Shown here piece after piece: positions 34,641 to 47,000 of a stretch of DNA of 64,000 bases (within the stretch, counting starts at the first letter, position 1; each line of letters begins with the position of its first letter). This DNA comes from Syngnathus acus (Eukaryota; Chordata; Actinopteri; Syngnathiformes; Syngnathidae): contig NC_051088.1 of assembly GCF_901709675.1 (NCBI RefSeq), positions 18,179,193 to 18,243,192 of the forward strand, given 5' to 3'. The position numbers were made by a program, and so were the translations under genes. A model generated the notes under the pieces. The model was not told the DNA's origin, ran no database searches, and was given only the letters and a program-made list of their open reading frames with translations.

Positions 34641-34791
34641 CGCCCCATGTAGAGTAGACGTTGACGGACGATATCAATAATACCCAGAAAGTCACGACAA
34701 TCCCGATAAATGAATCCCACTCGAGAATTTTGCATTACGATCTATAGAAAGCGAGTTTTCTTTCTTTAGTCTCCACTTGGTCGCTCTGAAA
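34640..34791 (+). other. slc2a4rg: slc2a4rg 5' UTR (inferred)
   Basis: The leader between the promoter and the ATG at 34792. It carries a start-stop element ATGTAG at 34647-34652 and another upstream ATG at 34710 out of frame with the main start. The transcription start is not resolved. Confidence 0.45.
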
Positions 34792-35031
34792 ATGGATTCA
34801 AGATCGATTTTGGACAAGCCGGTGGTTGGGACGCGGCTCGCTGGTGCGGACTTCGGCTACCGGACGACCCGCTCGGTGCTCCACGACAGCCGGCTGGAGA
34901 AAAGCGGCGGGTTGCGGGCGGGGGCGACCGCAAACGGGACCGTCCTCTTCAAATGTGTGCGAGGCGGCCAGGCGACGAAGGATAACGTCTCTGCTGAAGG
35001 GAATGGACGAAGATTGCACGACGGGGAAAAA
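34792..35031 (+). CDS. slc2a4rg: slc2a4rg exon 1 (N-terminus)
   Basis: Residues 1-80, [18 protein letters not shown] to LHDGEK. CpG-rich. The donor AAA|GTTAGT is moderate and is chosen because it gives phase 0 to match exon 2. The open frame continues to a stop at 35062. This N-terminus is poorly conserved in the family, so it rests on position, ATG context and phase. Confidence 0.7.
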
Positions 35032-38000
35032 GTTAGTGTGGATAACTGCACCACTGTCAAATGAGTAGCATGTTTTTTTTTGTTTTTGTTTTTTTGGGGC
35101 AGGCTCATCGTATCGTGGTGCGCACTTGAGTGACAGGTTTGACGCTTTTACGTGCACGTTTCCAACGTCGGACTTCGGCGCACATGCCATTACACGCTCC
35201 GAATAGGCCTCAATCCAGTTTGAAAGTGTTATTCAGATCGATCTCGTGTGTTTGCAAAGTTCACCGGAAAGAGGGGGCCGAAGTGGTGCCCCTCCCCCCT
35301 CTTCCATACTTTAGGGTGGAGCTTTGCAAAAGGCCTAAAAAACTCCAAAGTTGGCCTTTCGCATAAATGCTCACCGCAAGACTATTGTGCCTGCAGCATG
35401 TTTGTTGCTTCTCGTAATTGCTCAAAGTTTTCAATGTTAACCCCTAATGTTGCTTTGAATTTCGTCACTCGGGCACCCTATATGTGCATGCTGTTTAAAT
35501 GATGTCACACTAGTCATGACCATAGTGGTTGGTAGAGTAGTCCAACAATATACTCTACCAAAATACAAAACGTGATATTGACGAAAAAACAAAATGAATT
35601 ATAATAAAACATTTCATTTTTACAAGAGTGAATTAAAGCAAAGTGAGCCATAAGTATTCCACAGCATGGTGAAAAAGCGGTTCGCAATCTGTTTTACAGG
35701 TTGAGGGTTCAAATCCAGGCTCCAGCCCTCTCTCTGTTTTTTTTTTGTTTTTTTGCACGTACGAGCCCTCCATGCATAAATGGGGTTCCTCAGCTTCCCC
35801 CCACATATTCCAAAAACATGCATGTTAGATTCATTGAAGACTAAGTTGTCTTTAGGTGTGAATGCAACTGTAAATGATTGTCTACATGTGGCCCGTTGTT
35901 TGGCTGGTATTCAGTCCCGGGAGTACCCACCCAGCCCCGCATCCCAAATCAGCTGGAAAATTCTCCTGCAACTCAGAACCTAATTGCAGTATGGAAGGTG
36001 GATGAATGAAATACATACCGTAATTTTCGGACTATAAGTCGCACCGGAGTATAAGTCGCACCAGCCATAAAATGCCCAAAAAAGTGAAAAAAACCCATAT
36101 ATATGTATATAAGTCGCTCCTGAGTATAAGTCGCCCCCCCACCCAAACTATGGGAAAAAAACGCGACTTATAGTCCGAAAATTACGGTAGTTTTAAATGA
36201 ACTTTCTTTCAAGAAACTTTCTTTGAAATAGCACAATCAGCTCACCAAGCTATGAATTCACCTGTTTTTATCCATCTCAGAGGGCGGTCACCTGCTGTCA
36301 ACTGAAAATGACATCACAGTTGCCAGATGTCATGTCACAACCAATTGGGGCTCAGTTTCAGAAAACTGCTCAGATGTGATTGGTTGTGACCTGTGGCAAC
36401 TATGATGTAATTTTCATTCGACAGCAAGTGGCAAAATGGCCGTCCCATGACATGGATGAAAACGGGTGATTTTTGCTGCTCAACTCGTTTCCACAAACAT
36501 AATTTTTATCAGAATGCCGTGTTTGGACTAGTGAGGGCACATATAACATATTACTGTCAAGAAAGTTTTCGGGTTGATTTTTCCTTTAAGGCCATCTGGG
36601 GAAAATCATAAACAAGATGTGGCCTGCTAATCAAATGAGTTTCTGACCCATCCTTAAAGACTTCAATTTATAATGATAGCAAATATCATGAAATGAGAGT
36701 TTACCTTCTGAAAATCTGTGTCCCTCGCACTCATAATGTCAAACCTGATTTGAATCTCCCAATTTCCCCAGACTGGCCTGGGCGAACACAGAGACACTGG
36801 TTGCACTGCAAGCCTGAAGAGGACCAGTCCTACTCACCGCCCAGTTACAAATGGGCAAACACCGGGCAGCTTTATGTCCTTGGACATCACAACTCAAGAG
36901 AGACAGGTGGAGATGGCTATCAGCTTCAGGCCAACACCAGGACAGAATGTACCAGAGATGGAGAGACAACCGCTCCCTTCTTCTCATATCCCTGTCCCCA
37001 GGAACAGGTATGACAACACTTTCTTGCACTTGACTTGCTTTTGTTTAGTGTTGTTGGGGCATCCCATATTACATGACGTTTTGTTCAACTGATTAAAATT
37101 CATCTCAGATAATTATGTTGTGCTACATTAAAAAGTAACCTTTAGTGCAAATGCAAGTAATGCAAGTGATTGTCCACGTCACTTGTGATACCAACAGTTC
37201 GGGAGGAAAATGTGAGGTGACCGTCATGTCGAGAGTGTGCATATTGCCTTGTGTGCATAAACTGAAACAAAATATTCTGAATGGTAACTTTTTATTGACT
37301 GACACTATTCCACTGGCAAAAGCAGACATTGCCAGTTACTTTGAAGTACTTTTTCAAGGACCTGGTTTGCCAGGATTGCAGTTATGCCTAGCAGGTAGCA
37401 CACTTGCTTTCAGGATATTCAGCAAGAAATGATCAAAATAATCAAGTAAGTGTTTCTTATTGATGTCAGGGAAAGAGGGAAAATGCCAGTTCTGGTAAAA
37501 CTGCTGATATTGCATTTCCTTATAAACCTGGCGTTTCTCGACATTAAGCCCACTTACCACCGCTAACCCCCTCAAAGGATGTCGGCTGAGCCGCTCATTT
37601 TTGCTTGATCACAATAATATCAGCCACTTTGGATTTGGAAGATTAAGAAAATTTAGACTCATTAATCTAGCTGTGTGACAAAGCTAACAATAACAAGGAT
37701 TTTGATATACGTACAGTGTATCCTCGGGTTCTGAATGGCTATTTGTTGTGTGTTTTCATCTATTTCTGCATTGCACTATATCTATTCAGTTAAGTATTAC
37801 TTTACTCATATTGCCTCGCTTTGAAACATTTCGAATTACAAACAGGCTCACAGAACAAATAAAGGTTTCACTGACTTAGCCTCCAGTTGCAGCCGCCATT
37901 CTAGTGGTTTTTCCCCCAATAATGGGGCGTGGGGGTCAGCTGAACAGGTTTGCGATTGAAAATGGCACACAAGACGTCAGTGAGCCAATATTTGAGAAAC

Positions 38001-41000
38001 CCACTGGGTTAGATGTTGCTGTTGAATCGGTGAATTAGTGAACAATTTAGGAAAGTTTATTGATTGGACCTTTCTGGCCCGTGCAGAACTCTTACTTTCT
38101 GGCCCTCCCTGTTGACCTTCTCTCTTGACAACGCATGCTCACTTCATTTGTCAGGCAGGAAAATGAGCCTTGTCGTAAGGGGGTGCGTTCTGTTTTAGTT
38201 TCCACATGGCCTGGCTTCTTGTGGTTGTTGTTTCACCTCATTTTTCTGGCACAAGCACTTGTATGCGGGGCATTCTTTATTTTTACCCGGGGCGAAGCTT
38301 CCATGCGCTCACAGTTTTGCACAAAACAAGCAGCAAGCACCCTCGGGGACAAGCCGTGTGCACTGATAAAGTGATTATGTAACAGTAAAAAGCACTGGGA
38401 GAGGCTGCAGGCTGGGCCTAAGCACGCCTTCCTTTTGCACTATGACGAGTTACTGGCTGTGTCTTTCTGTAAAACTGTTTATTCATTAACAGGGAAACTC
38501 ATGGCCTCCAGTAACAGATGGCTGACTGTGTAGAGCGAGGGCAAGGTTGTTAATAATAAGGTTGAATGTTTTTTTATACATGATTATAAAACGTAACTGC
38601 TGCCATCAAAGCAGATTGGAATTTCCAACTTTGATAGTGGACGTGGTGCACGTGGTTGATCGTTCTGTCTTCGTCCCAAGAACATCATGTGCCTCTTCGC
38701 TCGTATGATGCGCGTCTCAGGGCCGCTTGGCAGGTCTTGACATGTTCTTTTTAAGTCTGCTTCTCCGTGCATGTGTGTCAATTCTCGCCCCTCAATCCTG
38801 ATTGGTCGTCATCAGATTGAAATCGTTGGGTGAGCTTCGTACTCGTCCCACAGTAGTGGCTAAACATACATGTCACAGCTGCTCAATGTGGTTCCAAGAA
38901 ATAACGGTGTGGTCATAATAGCGGCGCAGCCGCTTTTGTTTCTCAATTGCCCTGTAGGATGAACCCGACCCTCGGCTCCCTTTGTCTTTTGTCTTGGCGC
39001 CGTGACCACAGAAGCACCTTTTGGAAGCCGTGATGCGTTAGAAAACAGCATCAACAATTGTGGCGTTACAACCCTTGAAGCAATGAGTAAATAGATATTA
39101 GTGATAGACAGACTTTAGTGAAATAAATGGCCTTTCCATTTATTTTAATTGGGGAAATATGTTTTGAGGTGCAGTGTTTTCTTGTGAGCGTGGTTACGGG
39201 CGCAATTGAAGTTACACTGTGTTTCAAGGTACTGCTGTGGATTATTTTCTGATCATTGTGGCCAATTTGTATATGTGCTATACTGGGTGTGACTCATTGC
39301 ACATTCATTCCCGCTGTTTGGATCATGTAAACGATGCATTTATTTATTTGGATTAACTAGTAATGCGACCATTGTGTTCAAGGATTAGAGTTGTTTAAAG
39401 ACACTTAAGTGTGAAAGCTGTGGTTCACCTTCGCTGAGCCTCTCTTGTTCCTGCCGAACAGTTTTCCTGGCTTTAAGCTTCGTGTCTTCACAAAGTTCAC
39501 ATCTTGTCGTATCTGTTTGCAAATGCTACAAAGTAGGTCACTGTTCCTTGAACATGCCAGGGCAGAGAGCCTGCTGCAAAAGGAGGAGGAGGAACCAACA
39601 ATTGTCATTTGTTGTCAATCATGCAACACTATAGGATCGAGTGTATGCGCATTAAGGCATTAAGGCTACAACTAGCGATTAATCTGTCGATTAATCAGTG
39701 AATTGGATTATTTCTATCCCATGATTAAAAACAGGACATTATTTCAAATAGCCTGTTCCACTTTCAGATCGAAACCGTTTCACTTTTAAAATGAGTTTTA
39801 TTGAATGGTTTCATTTACTACGTATCGAAAACCAAAACCAAATAGTCTTTTGTGGCGAGAGGCACACCCCTAGTAAAAGAATTCCTCCTTAATGCACTCT
39901 GAATAAGCATGTATTCCAAATTCCTTCATTTCAGACATATTTCTGTGTTCATTTGTATACATGATTTAATAATAAAAAAAAAAAAACAGCATCGCAAAAG
40001 CTGATGAAAATGCAGAGACAAAGAAAATTAAATAACACTAAACTTCCACTCATAACAGACGTACCATTCAAGCGAATGAATGGATGAGATAATTAGTCTA
40101 ACTGGTTGGTCTTGCTGAGCCAACTCCACGTGCAGTGGTGACTAGAGAGTGACCTTTTTTTCTGTATCAGAGCTGTCTTTTTCTCTTTGCTTGTTTTGCT
40201 TTGGCCTGTGATACAAGCGCTGTAGCCACCGCCGTGCGTATGCACGTAGCAGTGAAAGGGAAAATGTACACATTTGCATTTTGCATTGAATTTGAGCACA
40301 AACACAGCTATACAAATGAGAGAAGACTGTTTCACTCCCATCTGTCTTGTCACCCGCGTCCCTGAGTCTTCCCCCATTCCGTCTCTCTCTCGCACCATAA
40401 TGCACAGTCTGTTATACCTGTCAATACTCATCAGTGTGGGATCCGGCGCGGTGATAAAAAAAAAAAAGCAGTTTTCTGGGGCAGAGAGCGGGCAGTTTGT
40501 TTTGAATTTAAAGGCTTTTTCTGTCTTATCTGTCTTTACTCAGGTACACGTTGTTCACTGTAGTGAATAGAAAGCGCTGACTTGGCGCAAAATCGCTACA
40601 AAGTAACTACAATAGGCATCTCCGGCTTGAGAATAATGACAGTGCAAGACTTAGACCAGGAAGAATCACCATGAGGGTTTTGAGCCAGGCTGGCAGGCTC
40701 GAGCTTGACAAGCTTCAACGAACCCCTCCCCAACCTGTTCTTCTTTTGACAACCCCACTGCTACAGCACGTCTCCCAAAGGAGATATTACCGCCTGTTGC
40801 TTAAGGTCAGAGGAACAGCTACCTTCCCCCCACACTTGCCTGGGATGTCTAGGCCACACTCCTCAACATGCATTTTAAACACAGCAACCTATAATAGTTG
40901 CTTCCTTTTATATATTTGACCGAGTTTTGTATTTTTCTGGTTAAGTTTAAATTTTATCTTCAGTATAAATGTTGGCATGAATTTCTTCTGTCTCTTGTAC

Positions 41001-44000
41001 AGACGACAACGGGTTAAAGCTTGCATTGACAGCCGCAGGGTGAAAGGTCATCGTTAATGAGTGGAGTCATGCGTTGGGAGGGTTGAACGGGTAAGCAAGT
41101 AGGGCATGTCCAGCTGGTCACCCTAAGCTTGTGTCACGTGCTGCACCGGCAAATCATAACTATCCAGGGCAAGCATTAATCAATTAACTGCTTGTTATTA
41201 TTACAGCTCATAATAATAATGAAGTAAGTTAATTGCCAACTATTTAGAGAATCGATTGTTTACAGTCATGTTTAATTTAGAATTAGCTAAATTATTTCAG
41301 ACTCTCAGCAGTATATATTCTGTGATTCCTGTAGTCTTCCATGAGAGCAGACTGATTAGGAATAAGATCAAGATTACACTGGTCAACAAATCTTTACAAA
41401 ATGTATAATCAGAATTTTCTAACTCATAATAATAATAATAATAATAATACTGTAGGTCAAACGTTTTTCGGAAACAGCAGTACCGTAATTTTCGGACTAT
41501 AAGTCGCGTTTTTTTTTCATAGTTTGGGTGGGGGGGCGACTTATACTCAGGAGCGACTTATGTACATATATATGTTTTTTTTTCACTTTTTTGGGCATTT
41601 TATGGCTGGTGCGACTTATACTCCGGTGCGACTTATAGTCCGAAAATTACGGTATTTATTTCTGACATGTTACACGGTAGGGATGGGCAATTATGGAAAA
41701 TTAATAATCATGATTATTTTTTAATGATATTGAACTCGCTATTATTAAAAAATATTATTCCTTTATTCTAAAACTCTACATGGATGTTTAAAACCCAAAT
41801 CCTGCCAAAATGTTGGGTTTTAGAAAGTTTATTGGCTACATGCAAACATAGTAAGTCATATCAAGCCAGGACATTGTTGTCTGTTGTACGAATGGCAACA
41901 AGTACGAGATGCAAAGGTTTAATGAACCTTCTGCCATCCAATGGAAGTGCATTCAATTGTTCTGCCTTTGACTATGCATTGCTGGCACAATGGATGAGCA
42001 AGAACATATTAGAAAATAATTAATCAATTTGGTAAAATCGTTTTATTTTCCAAGATGATCTCTTATGGTATACACAAGTGCCATGGCACCGTGGTCGGGA
42101 ATGGCTAGTTTTGAGTCATTCGTTATTCTAATGAGGGCGTCCTGCCGATGGGCAATGCGATAGTGTAGTGCGACGATGAGCTGTTTATCATCTGCTTCTA
42201 CGCTGCGTGGGTGGAGAAATCAATTTGATACACATCAAGCAGCGTAGGAGGTGAGGAGGAATGTTTTCTGCAAACAGTGTGCTGCACAGGCACAATTCTA
42301 ACAAAATATGCATTGATTGCACATCATGCTAAATATGTCATCACAGTGTGAGTTGGTCTTTATGGGCCTGTGGGACAGGCAAAAAAAAAAAAAAAACATC
42401 CAGAGGGAAGGAAACTGGCTCACCCACAATTATGTAAGATCACTTTTGCCTCAGCAGTGTCGGTCTACATACCATCTAGAATTTGTTTTTTGGCCCATAT
42501 TACTGCTGACCACTGACTTTCGGCTTCTCCTAATCTCAAAATAACTATTGTTGTGCTCCTGTCCTTCTTCTTTTATATTGTAAGACGTTGTACAGTTGAA
42601 ACAAATAAAATGTAATGATTCTAAAAAGATTTTCTAAAAGATCTTACTGAATTTACAAGATGCCTTTTTGTCTGGGTTGTGGTTTGATGAAAACCTTTCC
42701 TGCCCCCCTCCAAAAAATATATTTTGTCTTCTTTGTTAAGAATTAATTATAGAGGCAAAGATGCAAAAATACAACAGCTGTGCGGTTGTGGCAACGTGGT
42801 GAGATATCCAACACAGCTAAAATGCAACATTACCTTGTTACGCAAATTAAGATTTATTTGATTCCTTTGTGGGTTTACAAACACTGTAGTGGGAGCTCAT
42901 TGGTAGAAAAGACAGCACATCGGTGCTTTGAGTCATCATTCAGCAGCAGCTTGCTGAGAACACTCACCCCACAAGCTATTCAATCCGAGAATTTGCGACA
43001 TAATGCTGACTCAGGTTTGACTCACGTATATTTACACTACTGTCATGAGCACCGCTTTGCACATGTGGATGCTATATAAACTTCATAGTGTGACTTGTGT
43101 ACGCTACATTTGTGCTGTATGACTCATCTGTCTGGAATGACAGACATTTGTGGGGTGGAATTTGTTTCTGGCTTTACAACCACCGTGTTTCGTTTTAACC
43201 CATGAGGATGGGCCCTGCGGTCAAGTCAGGAACACTTTGGAAAGACAAGCCACACTCAGTCATGCAAAATTGTGTTAGTAGTGTTGAAAAGTCTGTTGAA
43301 TGTCAACTAAGTTCAAAGACTGTAAGCAGCCTATGATGAGACAAGTATAAAGTAAGCACAATGCCGTTGCACAAAGCATTGACTATGCCAGACCGAGCGT
43401 TGCTCGCTGCCCGAAAAACCCCAGCGCCACTTGTAGCGCTTCCAAGGACTTTTCACAATGCGGTAATTGTCCGTCTATTGTCGCCACCTCCACCCACTCT
43501 TGATTTTAGGCCAAAAATGCAAATATCCACATTTTCATTGTTTTTCTTTGTTCTCAGTAGATGCAGGCACCATGGGAGCACATGAGTTCGGTCTGATGCA
43601 ATACCTTCTAGAAAGCTGTTCATAAAACAATTAAAAGCTGATGAATTTATGAAATTTATTTATTTATTTATTTATTTATTTATTATTCGACACCCAAATC
43701 TGTAGCAGTAGTTATTGGTATATAGTCCTTAATTCTACCATTTGAGGCTTCCATGGTATTGTCTGCCTGACCTAATTTTATGCTTGCTCAAACTTTATTT
43801 CTGATGTCAGTCATAACAATAGCAGGAGTTCTAGCAAGAGTTCTACTAAATAAAATCAATTATCGTTTCAATAAAATGAATAACATCCACACTGACTGCT
43901 GTTGGCATCTGGATCAAAAATGCAAATGAGAATTTGGTCTCAGTTGTCTTAACTAGATTAAGAAAGTTTAAAGAAAAAACAATCTAGTTTTAGAGGAAGC

Positions 44001-47000
44001 CAGTTTACCTGGAGAAACCCCATGAAAACAGCATTTTCTCACGCTTTAATGTCACAACAAGAACCCGAGTGATGGCCAAAGATTTCATCCCTCCCTAAAT
44101 GTTATTTGGGGGAAATGGAGTCATCACGTGAGTATGCCCTTCTTTTTCCTGATCTTTGTGTTTGAGCTTTCCTCACATTCTGTTCACAAAAAAAAAAAGA
44201 ATCCTCTCTCTCCTCTTTCTGTCTGGTTGGCTTTCTGCAGACTTGGCTATATGGGACTATAAGCAGAGTTGAGTGGCTTTGGAGCAGCTCTGGTTTGCGT
44301 TCACAAAGTTCAGGAAAGGCCTGCTCTGGCTTGGGATTGCAAAAGTGCAAAACTCAAGCACAGAGTGGGAGTGGGAAGAATGAAAAGCAAAAGAAGTGCT
44401 GCAGAGTATAAAGCACTGTGTTTGGGGCTCTGTGCCATTTTAGCTCTTAAAAAATGGCAGCGAGCTTGTTTTATGATTCACTTTGGTTCCTATCTGTCTC
44501 TTTTGGCCTGTGAAATTCATAGCGAAGTTGTGAAATATCTTCCGCTGCATACGCCCATTCAGAAGGCTTTTTTTAATGACACGATCTTCCGGTTCAGCTC
44601 CATCTGCTTGCCCTTAAATGTACAACAAAACAGGCACAATCTCAGTCTTGCAATCTCATCCCAATTTAGGGGTGAGGGGGCGCTATTGCGATCTAACCCA
44701 TTCAACGTTTGGTGCTTTTTTGCAGGAAATAGTTGTATTTTTTATGCCATCTTTGCACTGGGTGGGAGGGCTGTAGAACAATACACCTAAATCTCGATTT
44801 TGCGTGGACTTTGGGGAATTAACCCAGAAAGCGTGTTGTATAGAAAGTCTTGTTGTTGTTTTTCTAGGCCAGGCATGTTGTTGGGCAGCCGAAGGTCACC
44901 GTGAATGCTCCCTCTCGAAGTCTGTTGACGTTTTATTAAAAGAGTACCGTAATTTTCGGACTATAAGTCGCGGTTTTTTTCATAGTTTGGGTGGGGGGGG
45001 CGACTTATACTCAGGAGCGACTTATATATGTTTTTTTCACAACTTTTTACTTGATCATTAACACATCACTTACTTACAAGTATAGTTGACCACTTCACAT
45101 GTTATTTTTAGTATAGTTGATCACTTCACATGCTTTGATATCTTTATCTTGAACATATTCAAAACATGAAAAATAGAGAGAAAAAATCAAATAAAGTAAT
45201 TTAAAGCGCCATATCCTCTGGACATGTCCTCTGTCACCAGGATGACATAAAAGACGAGAAATTTGATCGATGGATTTAATGATTTGGAGTGACACAAATG
45301 GTTTGATAATATTGTTGTTTATGTGATAGTTATTTAAAATATAGTTTATATATCGTTGTATGGGCCTGTGGAATAATTTGAACTGCGGCGCGGCACACGG
45401 CATTGTTGACAAAGGACGATCGATGGATTTAATGAATTGGAGTGACACAGATGGTTTTATAAACGTGTTATTTATGTAATAGTCTTTTTTAAATAACTGA
45501 ATGTTACATCAGGCCCGTTCTCAGCTCCTCGTTTGTGTTTGTCACGTTAGCATACCGTATCGTTTAGCCTGTTGTTGCTCGTTCATGTCTGTTCTTGGTG
45601 TTGGATTTTGTCGAATAAATTGCCCCCCAAAATGCGACTTATACTCCGGAGCGACTTATATATGTTTTTTTTCACATTTTTGGGCATTTTATGGCTGGTG
45701 CGACTTATACTCCGGTGCGACTTATAGTCCGAAAATTACGGTAGCAATACGCAGATTAAAATTTAATTAAATAATTCTAATTGTTTTTCTGGTATCACAT
45801 ATTTCATCCCATAACTACTGAGCTGTTAAATTTGCACACAACACTAAAAGTATCGCTGTACCTTTATTAGTATCGGTACAGCGTGCAACCCGAGCTGAGT
45901 CAGCTTCTTCTCACAGAAATTCTGAGCATGTCTGACAACTCTGCCTGTGCATATGTAATCATATAGTTCATCACAGAAAGTTCAGATGTGGGGACACCCC
46001 AAAGAGGAAATCTCTTTCCATTATTGCACTTCAACAAAGCCGCCAGTTGTTTGTGCTCTACCCCAAGGCACAGATTGCTTTTGAGGATCAAGAGTGAACC
46101 AAAGAGTGGGCTTTTATCCTTGGACTGAAGTCATTACACTCGATGGCCTGCATTAAAGAGACACAGCCTCTTCCTCTCCAGGGGGCTCGCAGCCCTCTGA
46201 CTTACATAAGGCCTAGTGTGTGTGGACTGCACAACAATGAAGGACTAATAAGTATGCACATGAATATGCTGATGCTCACCAAAGGGCAATATGAAAAACA
46301 CAAAAAAAGTAGTATCTCTCGAAAAAGAAAGAAGTCAGAGCACCAGTCGTGAACTGGGTGCTGCGCATGGCGGAATGGAGAAGAGAGGAGGGCCGGCCGG
46401 GGTGGTCTACTTACTGCTTGTTATTAGCACACACACAAATACACAGCAAGAAAGGGAGAGGCAAGACGACGCAGGAAATTACGTCATTCAATGGCGTTGA
46501 AGCAGTGAGATGGGAACTGAGAGAAGTGTGCTATTAATAGGAGGCTATGTATCTGGTGCGGGGCGGGCAGCTGTCAGCCATCAACGCCGCTCAGTTGTCA
46601 CTACATTACCTCATTTTTACCCGCCGGACTTCATGGTACCAGTGGTAATAACCAGTTTATTCAAATTCTTATCTGAGCGCGCCTTAGATGATGACACACT
46701 TTCGTGCACACAATCAAACAGCCAAACAGGCACCTTTTAGAAATCTTTACCACTGTTAGCAAAAGGGATCAAATCAATGTAAACAAATGTAAACGGTGGT
46801 TGTGGTCCTGTAACTCATATCGCTCAGTCGTCCTTTAGATTCTACTTTGTTTCACCGCTTGAATGTTGTTGATGACACACGTACTGTCACTGTAGTAAGA
46901 AGATACATAAATGACTGGAAACATTAAGATCTATTTTTGGTGTGCGTATCACAAGCGCCAACGTGTGTTGTATTTGTTTGTGTACAGCAACATGTAAACG

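Noticed and set aside
34798-35190. Minus-strand 130-codon frame opposite slc2a4rg exon 1
   Set aside because: Shadow of a CpG-rich coding exon; long frames are expected there by composition.
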